DNA of 64,000 nucleotides from Chitinophaga flava (GTDB lineage Bacteria > Bacteroidota > Bacteroidia > Chitinophagales > Chitinophagaceae): contig NZ_QFFJ01000001.1 of the NCBI RefSeq assembly GCF_003308995.1, positions 2,046,001 through 2,110,000 on the forward strand. The letters run 5' to 3'. Shown one piece after another: positions 43,624 to 52,326 of this stretch. Within the stretch, counting starts at the first letter, position 1; each line of letters opens with the position of its first letter. Below the pieces are notes generated by a model. It was not told where the DNA came from. It was given only the letters and a program-made list of their open reading frames with translations, and made no database searches. The translations under genes and the position numbers were made by a program.

Positions 43624-45369
43624 TCAGTACTTCGTTTTACGTACTATTTTCACCAGCTTGAGGAATTCCTGGCGATACCCTTCCCTGTCTTTGCCCAGGG
43701 CCTTGCGGGCTATGTCCATCACCATATCAGCATCACCGCAACCCCGGTAGGCAGAGTTGCGCAGTATCATACCAAACAAAGCCACTGAGGCGGCAAACCG
43801 GAAATCATCCGGCGCCGCCTCAAAAGAGGAAGAAGCTGTGCTGATATCTGTTTTGACATATTGTAAAACAGCGTCCTGCGGATTACGGTAAGAGATTTTT
43901 ACCCTTGCCAGCAGACTATCTGCCGGTAAGGCTCCATCCTGTGGCATAATCTCGTAGAGCGCTACCGCACAGTGTCCGCTGCCCACAATACCACCGCCAT
44001 ATTTCTCATGAGCAGAGGTATCTACATCAAACACTTTGTTCTCATAACCTACAAGCCTATACGATTTTACTACAGCGGGGTTAAAAGTCACTTCTGTCTG
44101 CACATCCCTGGCAACAGTAAAGAGCGTGCTGCCAAACTCACGTGCAAAAATTTTGCTCGCCTCCTCCAGATCGTCGATATAGGCGAAGTTGCCGTTCCCC
44201 TTGCTGGACAAAGCCTGCAGCTTGGAGTCCTTATAATTCTTCATACCAAAGCCCAGACAAGTCAGTAATACACCGCTCTCTTTCTTTTGTGTGATCAGCT
44301 CTTCCATCTCAGCATCGCTGGTGAGGCCTACATTAAAATCGCCATCAGTAGCCAGAATAACGCGATTATTGCCATTAGGAACAAACTGCTCGGCGGCTAT
44401 CTGATAAGCCATTTTAATAGCAGCTTCTCCGGCAGTAGCTCCGCCTGCGCTGAGGTTATCGATCGCATTTAATATTTTTTCTTTCTCCTCGCCGGAAGTG
44501 GCCTGTAACTTGACTCCAGGCTCACTGGAATAAGTAACGATTGCTACTTTATCAGCCGGACGCAGGTTATTGACCAGTATACGGAAGGCGGCCTGCAGGA
44601 GAGGCAGTTTGTTAGGTGTACCCATAGACCCGGAAACATCGATCAGAAATACCAGGTTGCTGGGCGGCAGACTGTCTGTCTGCAAAGCTTTGGCCCTCAT
44701 CGCAATCTGCAGCAGCTGATGCGACGGTTCCCAGGGACAGGTAGTATAACGGCTGTATAACGCCATGGTTTTACCTTCCGGCGGCAACGGATAGTCATAA
44801 TGGAAATAATTGACCATCTCCTCTATCCGTACAGCATCCACCGGTACCGGCTCTTTCAGCCGCAGGAAACGGCGTACATTACTGTAGGAGGCTCTGTCCA
44901 CATCCACCGCAAAAACAGATACCGGGCGCACCTTTGCACGGGTGAACCTGTTTTCATAAGTGGTGCCATATGTTTCATTGAAAAAAGCATTAACGCCCAT
45001 GCCTACATTGCCGTAGTTGGGGTTACTGTACTGTCGGGTACGGGCACTGGCTTTAGCCAGCGCTATAGCGTCAGGGGCTTTACGTATAGGCGACAATGTT
45101 ATCAGCAGACGGTCCGTGTTTTTAACCGTGATCTGCAGGGGATGGTAACCTTCCCGGGTAAGCAACAGCTTCGCCACAGTAGCGGGAATCCCCAGTTTAA
45201 AAAGGCCGAAAGCATTGGTCAATACTTTCGCCGTATCGTTCATAACGCTCACGGTAACACCGGCAAGAGGACGATGGGTAATACTGTCCTCCACCGCTCC
45301 CGACACCCATATTGTTTGCGCTTGTATACTTCCACCCCATAACAATAAGAGTAAAAGGAACTTTCGCAT
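43624..45369 (-). CDS. Exported VWA protein with carboxypeptidase-regulatory-like domain (YfbK-like)
   Basis: The 581-residue protein has a signal peptide (to IQAQ, residue 18), a carboxypeptidase-regulatory-like Ig module (20-93), the N-terminal YfbK-family region (about 120-215, VSVFAVDVDRASYSNVRRFL and EEMVNYFHYDYP), a VWA domain (235-400) with MIDAS DVSGS at 244-248 and TDGDFNVG, and a C-terminal DUF3520-like domain. Function of YfbK-type proteins is unknown; metal-dependent adhesion or a surface complex is inferred. It is convergent with the RlmK-like gene. Confidence 0.9.
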   Translation of the reverse strand: MRKFLLLLLLWGGSIQAQTIWVSGAVEDSITHRPLAGVTVSVMNDTAKVLTNAFGLFKLGIPATVAKLLLTREGYHPLQITVKNTDRLLITLSPIRKAPDAIALAKASARTRQYSNPNYGNVGMGVNAFFNETYGTTYENRFTRAKVRPVSVFAVDVDRASYSNVRRFLRLKEPVPVDAVRIEEMVNYFHYDYPLPPEGKTMALYSRYTTCPWEPSHQLLQIAMRAKALQTDSLPPSNLVFLIDVSGSMGTPNKLPLLQAAFRILVNNLRPADKVAIVTYSSEPGVKLQATSGEEKEKILNAIDNLSAGGATAGEAAIKMAYQIAAEQFVPNGNNRVILATDGDFNVGLTSDAEMEELITQKKESGVLLTCLGFGMKNYKDSKLQALSSKGNGNFAYIDDLEEASKIFAREFGSTLFTVARDVQTEVTFNPAVVKSYRLVGYENKVFDVDTSAHEKYGGGIVGSGHCAVALYEIMPQDGALPADSLLARVKISYRNPQDAVLQYVKTDISTASSSFEAAPDDFRFAASVALFGMILRNSAYRGCGDADMVMDIARKALGKDREGYRQEFLKLVKIVRKTKY

Positions 45370-45411
45370 ATGTTAAGGTAGTAATTTCCTACCAGTTTTT
45401 GCTGTAAAAGC

Positions 45412-45473
45412 ACAAAGCAGCAAAGACACAAAAGGCAACCATCTGTATTCCCTTTGCACCCTTGCTGCTTTGT
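45412..45473. repeat. Palindromic intergenic repeat of the CTGCTTTG type
   Basis: Arms ACAAAGCAGC (45412-45421) and GCTGCTTTGT (45464-45473) with more internal CAAAG/CTTTG units. It is related in core sequence to the element at 6870-6916 and lies between the VWA and hpt genes. Confidence 0.5.
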
Positions 45474-45490
45474 ATTCCGAAGGTCTTCTC

Positions 45491-46027
45491 CTACTCTACC
45501 AATTGATAGATCTCAGGCAGGTTACGGCCCAGACCATCATAATCCAATCCATAGCCCAACAGGAATTTATTAGGCACCGAGAATCCCAGATAATCAATTT
45601 TAATCGGATGCACCATGGCTTCCGGTTTGGTGAGCAGTGATGCTACCAGCAGTTTTTTAGGTTGCTGGTGTTCCAGCTGTGGCAGGAACTGGCTCAGCGT
45701 TTTACCGGTATCCACAATATCTTCCACGATCACCACGGTACGGCCGAAGAGATCTTCATCCAGTCCGATGGCCTGAACTACATTGCCGGTAGATTTGGTT
45801 CCTTTATAGGAAGCCAGTTTGATAAAAGATATCTCAGCCGGAATGTTGAGATATTTGAAAAGATCACCGGCAAACATAAAAGAGCCGTTGAGGATGGCAA
45901 TAAACAGCGGGCGTTCATCTTTCAGGTCCCTGCTCATTTCGGCAGCCATTTCCCTGATACGTTGCTGCAGTTCAGTGGCGCCAATATAAGGCTGGAACTT
46001 CTTGTCATGCACCTGAATAACCGACAT
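45491..46027 (-). CDS. hpt: Hypoxanthine phosphoribosyltransferase
   Basis: The 178-residue type I phosphoribosyltransferase has the PRPP-binding motif VEDIVDTGKT (101-110), AILNGSFMFAGDL and the purine-specific loop GYGLDYDGLGRNLPEIY. It converts hypoxanthine or guanine and PRPP to IMP or GMP in purine salvage, in line with the NCS2 permease elsewhere in the window. The length is normal. It follows the glucosaminidase gene on the same strand. Confidence 0.95.
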   Translation of the reverse strand: MSVIQVHDKKFQPYIGATELQQRIREMAAEMSRDLKDERPLFIAILNGSFMFAGDLFKYLNIPAEISFIKLASYKGTKSTGNVVQAIGLDEDLFGRTVVIVEDIVDTGKTLSQFLPQLEHQQPKKLLVASLLTKPEAMVHPIKIDYLGFSVPNKFLLGYGLDYDGLGRNLPEIYQLVE

Positions 46028-46080
46028 AATACTACTTCATTTCCTAATTTAACAATGATAAGCAGGAAAAGGATCACTGC

Positions 46081-47556
46081 TTACTTATTCACTAACAGGC
46101 GCTGTCCTATTTTAATATCGAAGCCCTGCAAATTATTCCATTCCTGTAACTGGGTTACAGATTTGTTGTACATCCTGGCAATACCGTACAGCGTTTCTTT
46201 GGGCTGTACATCGTGATAACGGGTACCCGCTTGTGGAACCGGTGCGGGTGCCGGTGCAGGCTTGTACACCGGAGGCTGAGGCGCCGGTGCAGGCGTAGAT
46301 GCTGGTGGCAGCGTAGCTTTAGCCGTACCATTAGTACCCACATCTCCTACTTTTTTCAGGTCTTCCACCATGCCTGTTGGTACACCACCCTGCTGGGGAG
46401 CAGGTTTGGATTCCGGCACAGCGGCCACTCCACCCTGGGTTGGTTTGCCCATTTCTTCCTTCATCTTATCGATTTCCTTGCGGGGAGAAAAATCTTCCGG
46501 TGGTTCCTGATCTTCTTCTTTTAATATCCGGGTGTTTTTAGCCAGACGGGGAGCATTGGAGGCATAGCCGTCGAGCGTAAGGCGCTGGCCTGCTGCCGGC
46601 TCTTCCCCTTCATACATCTTGTTGCGGCGGCGCAACCATCTCAAACGCATACCTTCAGCCTGCGCAATGTCGTGCATGGTTTCTCCATTGCTTACACTGT
46701 GAAACTCCTTGCTGCCTCTTTTACCTTTCTTTTGCAGGAAGATAAACATGTCTTTACGGGGAGGATTATCGTTTTCCAGATCGTTGAAGCGCACCAGTTT
46801 GCTAAGGCGGATACTGTGCTGGCTGGCCAGTTGAATCAGGGAGGTACCGGCTTTTACGAATACCACTCTACGGCCGTTAATCTCAAACACACCTTTGGGG
46901 TAGTTGCCGGCTACCGGCTTATTATATCCCGTATGGTTGTTTTTGGAAGAGGTTGGTTTGGTATCTGGTTTATTGTTATTGCCGGCATATATGGGTGTTT
47001 TTTCATCAAAGCTACCTTGTTCCGGGGCAGCTTTACCCATAGCGATCAGCGTGTATAACTGCAGGTTATTGTCTTCAATAATCTTGATCAGCTGTTGCGG
47101 ATAGGTTTTATTGGTAGCATAACCAGCCTGTTTAAGTCCGAAAGCCCAGGATTTGTAATCATCGGCATCAAACTGGAACAGGAAAGAATAGCGGGGATTG
47201 TTGCGTAAAAAGTCGGAGTGGTCCTTATAGGAGTCTCTGGCATTGTCGTATACGCGGAAACATTCCTGAGCGGCATCGTCATCATATCGGATGGTTTTAC
47301 CGGTCCAGGTGTTTTTACATTTGATACCGAAGTGGTTGTTGGACTGCAAACACAGGGTACCGTTACCGGACTGTGTTTCGAGAATACCCTGTGCCAGTTT
47401 GATAGCTGCGGGCACGCCACTGCGGCGCATTTCATCGATAGCGATGCTTTTATAGGTAGCAATGTACTGCTGAGTGGTCATTTTCTGAGCCTTCAGCATC
47501 AGCGGCAAGCAGCCAATAAGAAAACTGACTACCAACAAAAATTTTCTTACTTGCAT
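46081..47556 (-). CDS. Secreted N-acetylglucosaminidase with LysM domains
   Basis: The 491-residue protein has a signal peptide (to LKAQ, residue 24), a glucosaminidase domain (30-170) with the catalytic-Glu segment AQGILETQSGNG and NNHFGIKCK, then two LysM-like units (about 220-275 and 283-330), a Pro/Ala-rich linker (about 390-445), and a third, clear LysM (445-491, YHDVQPKETLYGIARMYNKS). It is a peptidoglycan hydrolase of the FlgJ/autolysin type, likely acting in cell-wall remodelling or division. Confidence 0.93.
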   Translation of the reverse strand: MQVRKFLLVVSFLIGCLPLMLKAQKMTTQQYIATYKSIAIDEMRRSGVPAAIKLAQGILETQSGNGTLCLQSNNHFGIKCKNTWTGKTIRYDDDAAQECFRVYDNARDSYKDHSDFLRNNPRYSFLFQFDADDYKSWAFGLKQAGYATNKTYPQQLIKIIEDNNLQLYTLIAMGKAAPEQGSFDEKTPIYAGNNNKPDTKPTSSKNNHTGYNKPVAGNYPKGVFEINGRRVVFVKAGTSLIQLASQHSIRLSKLVRFNDLENDNPPRKDMFIFLQKKGKRGSKEFHSVSNGETMHDIAQAEGMRLRWLRRRNKMYEGEEPAAGQRLTLDGYASNAPRLAKNTRILKEEDQEPPEDFSPRKEIDKMKEEMGKPTQGGVAAVPESKPAPQQGGVPTGMVEDLKKVGDVGTNGTAKATLPPASTPAPAPQPPVYKPAPAPAPVPQAGTRYHDVQPKETLYGIARMYNKSVTQLQEWNNLQGFDIKIGQRLLVNK

Positions 47557-47594
47557 GTTTTGTCGAATTTAATGGGCATGGTTAGGTGCTGATT

Positions 47595-48236
47595 TTATTT
47601 TTTTCTGATCAGCAGGAGGCCATCGCGCAGGGTGATCAACACCTGTTCTGCACGGTCATCGGCCAGCACTTTTTCACAGAATCTCACCATGGCTTTGGCC
47701 TGACTGCCCTGCTCATTTTCCGGCTGTAATACCTGTCCGTGATACAGTACATTGTCGGCCAGGATAAATCCGCCGGGGCGTAATTTTTCCCAAACCAGGT
47801 CGTAATAATGTACATAACCGGCTTTGTCAGCATCAATAAACACGAGGTCAAACACTTCATCCAGTGAATCGATCACTTCGGCTGCTTTACCAATATGCAT
47901 TTTTATTTTATCAGAATACCCGGATGCTTCAAAATACTGAAGGCAAAGGGTTTCCAGTTCTTCATTGATATCTACAGTATGGAGCATTCCATCTTCCGGG
48001 AGGCCGGCAGCCAGACAAATAGCGGAATAGCCGGTATAAGTGCCCAGTTCCAGAATACGGCGCGGACGTATCATGTGACTCACCATCTGCAAAAAACGGC
48101 CCTGTACATGGCCGCTGAGCATATGTGGCAACTCCACTTTCAGATGCGTTTCACGATTTAATTTATACAGCACCTCACCTTCCGGACTAGTATACTTCTC
48201 TGAAAATGCCTCTGCTGCCGCTGATATGAGCTCCAT
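47595..48236 (-). CDS. O-methyltransferase, caffeoyl-CoA/catechol type
   Basis: The 213-residue protein begins MELISAAAEAF and has the SAM motif ELGTYTGYSAICLAAGL, TVDINEELE, FIDADKAGYVHYYD and ADNVLYHGQV, the metal-dependent class I O-methyltransferase pattern. The ATG at 48236 fits the family; an in-frame start at 48320 would add an unrelated N-terminus. It lies 38 bases upstream of the glucosaminidase gene. The substrate is unknown. Confidence 0.9.
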   Translation of the reverse strand: MELISAAAEAFSEKYTSPEGEVLYKLNRETHLKVELPHMLSGHVQGRFLQMVSHMIRPRRILELGTYTGYSAICLAAGLPEDGMLHTVDINEELETLCLQYFEASGYSDKIKMHIGKAAEVIDSLDEVFDLVFIDADKAGYVHYYDLVWEKLRPGGFILADNVLYHGQVLQPENEQGSQAKAMVRFCEKVLADDRAEQVLITLRDGLLLIRKK

Positions 48237-48371
48237 ATAAAAAATTTCTGCAAAACTATGAAAAAAGCGGTTGTGATGAGCCTGCAAGTAAAAACCCGCA
48301 TATGGACAACAGTTATACACATAACGTTACCGCACCGGAATTTATTCTGTTCCGGTAACGGGCAGGTATAT

Positions 48372-48401
48372 CCGTGTCCGGCCACCAGTAGCCGGACACG
48401 G
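48372..48401. repeat. 11-bp stem-loop downstream of the LOG gene
   Basis: CCGTGTCCGGC (48372-48382), loop CACCAGTA, complement (48391-48401). No T-run is present, so it is not a classical terminator; a second, interrupted hairpin (CGTTACCG/CGGTAACG) lies to its left at about 48324-48359. Confidence 0.5.
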
Positions 48402-48406
48402 CAGTA

Positions 48407-49105
48407 TTAAAAGTTAGGTCTGAGTTTATTGGTGGTATAAAATACCCGGAAATACTCCACTACTTCATCAGCTGTATCAAACAGTTTCAGCAATCCGAGG
48501 TCCTGTGGGTTGATATTGCTCTCTTTTTCCATCATCACGGTACGGATCCACTCCAGCAAACCGCTCCAGTATTCGCGGCCTACCAGTACCATTGGAGTTT
48601 CCTCCATTTTTTTAGTCTGGATAAGGGTAGCTACTTCAAAAAATTCATCCATGGTACCAAATCCACCGGGCATCATTACAAAACCCTGAGAATATTTGGT
48701 GAACATTACTTTGCGGACAAAGAAATAATCGAAGTTGAGTCGTTTATCGGGATCAATAAAACCATTGGGATTCTGCTCATGCGGCAGGGTGATATTGGCA
48801 CCTACCGATTTTCCATGTGCTGCCTGGGCACCCTTGTTGGCCGCCTCCATTACACCCGGACCACCACCGGTAATGATACCAAATCCTTCTTCCGCCAGTC
48901 TTTTGGCTATATCCTGTGCCAGGTCGTAATAACGGTTGCCGGGTTTGGTACGGGCAGAGCCGAATATAGAGATACAAGGTCCTATTTTAGCGAGTGACTC
49001 AAAGCCATCTACGAATTCCGCCATGATCTTGAATATCTGCCAGCTGGAATGCGCTCTTGTTTCTGTCCAGTCCCTTTCTTTGAGATTTTTTAAACTATCA
49101 TTCAT
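48407..49105 (-). CDS. LOG-family protein (cytokinin riboside 5'-monophosphate phosphoribohydrolase-like)
   Basis: The 232-residue protein has the Lonely-Guy signatures GGGPGVMEAANKGA and PGGFGTMDEFFE (the PGGxGTxxE nucleotide-binding and catalytic motif). Bacterial LOG proteins hydrolyse nucleoside 5'-monophosphates at the N-glycosidic bond. The N-terminal extension of about 45 residues is common in the longer bacterial type. It is a single-gene unit with the long AT-rich region upstream. Confidence 0.92.
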   Translation of the reverse strand: MNDSLKNLKERDWTETRAHSSWQIFKIMAEFVDGFESLAKIGPCISIFGSARTKPGNRYYDLAQDIAKRLAEEGFGIITGGGPGVMEAANKGAQAAHGKSVGANITLPHEQNPNGFIDPDKRLNFDYFFVRKVMFTKYSQGFVMMPGGFGTMDEFFEVATLIQTKKMEETPMVLVGREYWSGLLEWIRTVMMEKESNINPQDLGLLKLFDTADEVVEYFRVFYTTNKLRPNF

Positions 49106-49205
49106 GCCATTGCTATTTTTTACAATTTAAGGTATCCCACTCCACACGCGAATACAGGACACCCTTGTAATTTATGGAATTTATTGGCTTTCTACCCTAT
49201 AAATC

Positions 49206-49238
49206 AAAAAAGCAGGTAACTTAAAAGAAACCCGCTTT
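49206..49238 (-). terminator. Terminator-like stem in the 49.2-kb intergenic region
   Basis: On the minus strand AAAGCGGGT pairs with ACCTGCTTT (49209-49217 and 49230-49238, one mismatch) and is followed by TTTGATT. No minus-strand gene ends nearby, which hints at a small RNA transcribed from the right. Confidence 0.5.
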
Positions 49239-49424
49239 ACATTTAACACGTTATGAACATGCAGCCATGTCGTTTAAAACCTGGCTGCAGAAACGTTGCT
49301 AAAGTTGGTTAATACGATATTGACTGAATAATCTGAAAATCAAAGGCAGTTGCCGGCAATTGTTTTCATAACGTTTCATAGGACCCGAATAAATCAGATC
49401 AGATTTAATTTATTAATTATTTAG

Positions 49425-49487
49425 ATGAAAAACAACTGTGATTTGTTTGATTTTTATGATGATGTGATGAGCGGAAATTTTGAATGA
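49425..49487 (+). CDS. Possible 20-residue peptide
   Basis: ATG-started frame MKNNCDLFDFYDDVMSGNFE ending at TGA, followed 12 bases later by a terminator in the same direction. The composition is acidic and non-membrane. It may be a chance ORF inside a small RNA. Confidence 0.25.
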   Translation: MKNNCDLFDFYDDVMSGNFE

Positions 49488-49499
49488 CATAAAAAGAGA

Positions 49500-49536
49500 A
49501 GCGCCCATATTGATAAAAATCAATGGGCGCTTTTTT
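49500..49536 (+). terminator. Strong terminator at 49.5 kb
   Basis: AGCGCCCATATTGA (49500-49513) pairs with TCAATGGGCGCT (left arm has two extra bases), then TTTTTT. It also can form on the minus strand, where it would end the aminophosphonate pair transcript at 49623. The stem core resembles the one at 28402-28433. Confidence 0.8.
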
Positions 49537-49622
49537 ACAGGCTTTATAAAAAATTATTACTGATAATTTTATGATGATTCATCTCACCTACACATTCTTA
49601 TACATCATATTCATCATCTAAA

Positions 49623-50768
49623 TCAAAAGTTATCAGCGGTTGCAGTTGTCAGTTCTTCTGCCAAACCAAAAGACAGTGTCATACCGGCTCCGCTGAGTGC
49701 ATTTACAACTGTGACACCTTTCTCCGGAGACATCACCAGTTCGGTGCCACCGTTGGTGAGTTTAGGATAGATACCATGCCATTGTTCCTGAATGGTATAA
49801 GTAGGTGCATCCAGGAAAGTATGCATGTATTTCAGGATAAGATCATTGATGAATGCTTTGTCAAATGGTTCGAAGTCCGGACCATATTCATGAGAGTCAC
49901 CGATGGTCAGTTCTCCTGCGCCGTTCTGGGAGATAAGAAGATGGATGCCCCATTTCACGTATTCCGGCATCTCTTCCTGAAAACGTTGTTTCAGAGGAAC
50001 CAATGCAGCACAGTCGTTGAAAGAAGCGTAGTGCGCCAGGGTAAGACCGGCACATAATGCAGGGCCCAGCTGCCAGTTGCCTGGCTGCGGAATGGTACGC
50101 ATCATCTGCAGTTTACATTTGGTCAGCGGTGCGGTAGCATAGGCTGCCGGGTATAATGTTTCGAAATCTGCGCCGCTGCATACATACACCTGATCCACTC
50201 TCCAGCGTTCGTCTTTTGTTTCGATATACGGCATACTGATACCGTTGACAGCAGTATTAAAACGAACGATCACGTTCAGTTTTTCTTCCAGGTACTTTGC
50301 AATGGTAGCGCTGGCAACACGGGGGTTGACCGTCATTTCTGTAGGGCTCCACAGGGCGCCTTTCAGACCGTCTGTTTTAATAGCGCTGGTATATTTACCA
50401 ATATTGCCTGGAGTGATCAGCTCACAGTTAAATCCGTTGCCAGGAGCGGCCTGGGCAAATTCTTCCAGTACAGCCAGTTCGTCCTTTTCGTATACGAGGT
50501 GCAGAGAACCTGTTTCCTGGCATTGCAGACCAGTGGCGGCAGCAATTTCCTTCCATACGCTGCGGCTATGCATAGCACGGTCGTACATCTTACCGGCACG
50601 CTGACCTATAGGCCATACCAGCCCGAAGTTGCGGATAGAAGCGCTGATAGCTTTGCTGTTTCTTTCAAATAAAACTACTTTTTTGCCTTTGACAGCCAGC
50701 TTGTAAGCCATGGCCAGTCCTACTATGCCTGCGCCTACTACCGCTACGTCAGCTTGTTGTTGTTGCAT
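49623..50768 (-). CDS. FAD-dependent oxidoreductase, TIGR03364 type (aminophosphonate deaminase-like)
   Basis: The 381-residue DAO-superfamily enzyme has the FAD motif VAVVGAGIVGLAMAYKLA (8-25) with the second-motif ERNSKAISASIRNFGLVWP, and GITLS/NALSGAGMTLSFGLAE near the C-terminus that closes the FAD site. This family is known for synteny with phosphonatase-like hydrolases and was proposed to deaminate an aminophosphonate such as 1-hydroxy-2-aminoethylphosphonate. The hydrolase gene precedes it by 23 bases in this operon, matching that synteny. The substrate is by inference. Confidence 0.88.
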   Translation of the reverse strand: MQQQQADVAVVGAGIVGLAMAYKLAVKGKKVVLFERNSKAISASIRNFGLVWPIGQRAGKMYDRAMHSRSVWKEIAAATGLQCQETGSLHLVYEKDELAVLEEFAQAAPGNGFNCELITPGNIGKYTSAIKTDGLKGALWSPTEMTVNPRVASATIAKYLEEKLNVIVRFNTAVNGISMPYIETKDERWRVDQVYVCSGADFETLYPAAYATAPLTKCKLQMMRTIPQPGNWQLGPALCAGLTLAHYASFNDCAALVPLKQRFQEEMPEYVKWGIHLLISQNGAGELTIGDSHEYGPDFEPFDKAFINDLILKYMHTFLDAPTYTIQEQWHGIYPKLTNGGTELVMSPEKGVTVVNALSGAGMTLSFGLAEELTTATADNF

Positions 50769-50791
50769 GATTGCTGTTAATAAGAATGCGT

Positions 50792-51469
50792 TTACAATAT
50801 AGATAACAATTCATCTAAAGAGGCCACCAGATGGGTATGTGGTCCTTTTTCCAGTTCTTCACGGGTATAGGCGCCGGTGGTTACACCTACTACATAACGG
50901 CAACCTGCGTTGGTACCTTCTTCCAGATCAGAAATAGTATCTCCGATTTTGGCTACCTGGGCAATACTGCGTATTTCCAGTTGTTCCATGATACGGTACA
51001 CCATATACGGATAAGGGCGGCCATAAGGCACTTCATCGCTAGTAGCTACTGCGTCTACCAGTCCCTGTTGCAGCCAGCCGGTGCGCTCCAGGATCACATT
51101 GGTGATGTCTCTGTCAAAGCCGGTATCCAGCGCCACTTTGATACCTTTTTGCCGTAATGCCGCAAATACGGCGGATACGCCTTGTTTTTCACGGACAGTG
51201 CTGTCGGTGGCATAGTGTTTTTTCATGTCTTCCACGAACCTGGTATGCAGCTCCCTGATAAAGCTTTCATCTGCAAAACGTGCATCGTTTTTCTGTTTCA
51301 GCAGATAACGGATCGCATAAGGTTTGGCATATCCCATTACTTCGTTCACTTCTTCCAAAGTAACTTCTACCCCGGCCAGCAGAATGGTCTGCTGTAACAC
51401 CTTTGCTACGTTCGACTCATCGTGCAGCGTGGTGCCGGCAATATCAAAAACGGCTAATTGTATCTCCAT
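50792..51469 (-). CDS. Phosphonatase-like HAD hydrolase (TIGR03351 type)
   Basis: The 225-residue HAD enzyme has the phosphonatase form of motif I, FDIAGTT (Asp at about 9, DxAGT instead of DxDxT), a cap-domain Lys in MGYAKPYAIR (Lys49) at the place of the Schiff-base Lys of PhnX, and Arg in YGRPYPYM where typical HADs have Lys, then KIGDTISDLEEG. The family is closest to phosphonoacetaldehyde hydrolase and likely cuts the C-P bond of a 2-oxoethylphosphonate-type substrate. It is the first gene of the pair with the FAD oxidoreductase. Confidence 0.88.
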   Translation of the reverse strand: MEIQLAVFDIAGTTLHDESNVAKVLQQTILLAGVEVTLEEVNEVMGYAKPYAIRYLLKQKNDARFADESFIRELHTRFVEDMKKHYATDSTVREKQGVSAVFAALRQKGIKVALDTGFDRDITNVILERTGWLQQGLVDAVATSDEVPYGRPYPYMVYRIMEQLEIRSIAQVAKIGDTISDLEEGTNAGCRYVVGVTTGAYTREELEKGPHTHLVASLDELLSIL

Positions 51470-51565
51470 CTCTTTAAAATTAACAGGTCACAAAGGTATT
51501 AAAGATGTAAAAATAAGTTTAGCCTTTATAAACATTTAACAAGGAGGTAACACAATAACCGGCAT

Positions 51566-51597
51566 AAAAAAACCCGTCCGGCAAGGGCCGGACGGGC
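51566..51597 (-). terminator. Rho-independent terminator of the beta-barrel gene
   Basis: Ten-base arms CCCGTCCGGC (51573-51582) and GCCGGACGGG (51587-51596), loop AAGG; on the minus strand followed by seven T. It ends the gene at 51621. Confidence 0.9.
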
Positions 51598-51620
51598 AAT
51601 ATCATTGACAATGGCGGATA

Positions 51621-52202
51621 TTAGAAACCTATTCCCGCACCTACACGGTAGATAAGATTGTTCCGGTAAGGAGAACGGTTATCCTGGATCACATCGTACA
51701 TCAGGGAGATACCAACACCTACGCGTCCGCCTACACTCTGGGTATAACCGGCACCGATCAGCAGGCTGGGCACGCTGTAGTTAGTGCTGAAGTCACGTTT
51801 CGGATCTGTATAATAAACAGTGGATTTCTGGGAGATCACGTTATACTCAGGCTGGATATGCACAAACAACATAGGAACAGGGTATACACGGCCCCATATG
51901 CCCCCTCCGAAAATGGTGTATTTATCCCGCTGGGCGGTATTACCATAACCGTCATAACTTTTAAACTGACCATACTGCGCGTTCACATTCACACCGGCAG
52001 CTATGTAATCGTTGAAGCGGTAACCTACCAGCGGAGACACATCCACATTGGTATAATCGCCGAACACCATCCCCAGCGAGCCACCCAGGATCAGGCGGGA
52101 ACGATCAAAGCCCGTGTGTGCACTGGTGTCTGTTTTATAATACTGTGCAACTACCACCTGGGTGGTCATAAGAAAAAGAATACCCGTCAATAAACGTTTC
52201 AT
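51621..52202 (-). CDS. Outer-membrane beta-barrel-like protein
   Basis: The 193-residue protein has a signal peptide (MKRLLTGILFLMTTQVVVAQ) and alternating strands (LILGGSLGMVFGDYTNVD, VSPLVGYRFNDYIAAGVNVN, GGIWGRVYPVPMLFVHIQPE, GVGISLMYDVIQ) ending in YRVGAGIGF with an aromatic last residue, as in small barrels. It stands alone with its own terminator; function unknown. Confidence 0.75.
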   Translation of the reverse strand: MKRLLTGILFLMTTQVVVAQYYKTDTSAHTGFDRSRLILGGSLGMVFGDYTNVDVSPLVGYRFNDYIAAGVNVNAQYGQFKSYDGYGNTAQRDKYTIFGGGIWGRVYPVPMLFVHIQPEYNVISQKSTVYYTDPKRDFSTNYSVPSLLIGAGYTQSVGGRVGVGISLMYDVIQDNRSPYRNNLIYRVGAGIGF

Positions 52203-52326
52203 ACCTGGTTTATTATTTTAATGAATAGAAGGGGCGATAGTTAACGGTCTCCCCATAGGTGTTTCCCTGGCAAAAATAACTATTACCACTCAGCTGTCCA
52301 TATTTAGCTTTTGCCGGCCACTGTAC

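Larger units (their letters stand above)
49106..49622. other. 517-base intergenic region with candidate small RNAs/small ORFs
   Basis: No gene of normal size. On the minus strand a 26-codon ORF (49299-49379, MKRYENNCRQLPLIFRLFSQ...) is followed by a hairpin (49261-49288) and by a terminator-like stem with T-run at 49206-49238. On the plus strand a 20-codon ORF (49425-49487) is followed by a strong terminator at 49500-49536. Both look like short transcription units; promoters are not clear. Confidence 0.4.
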
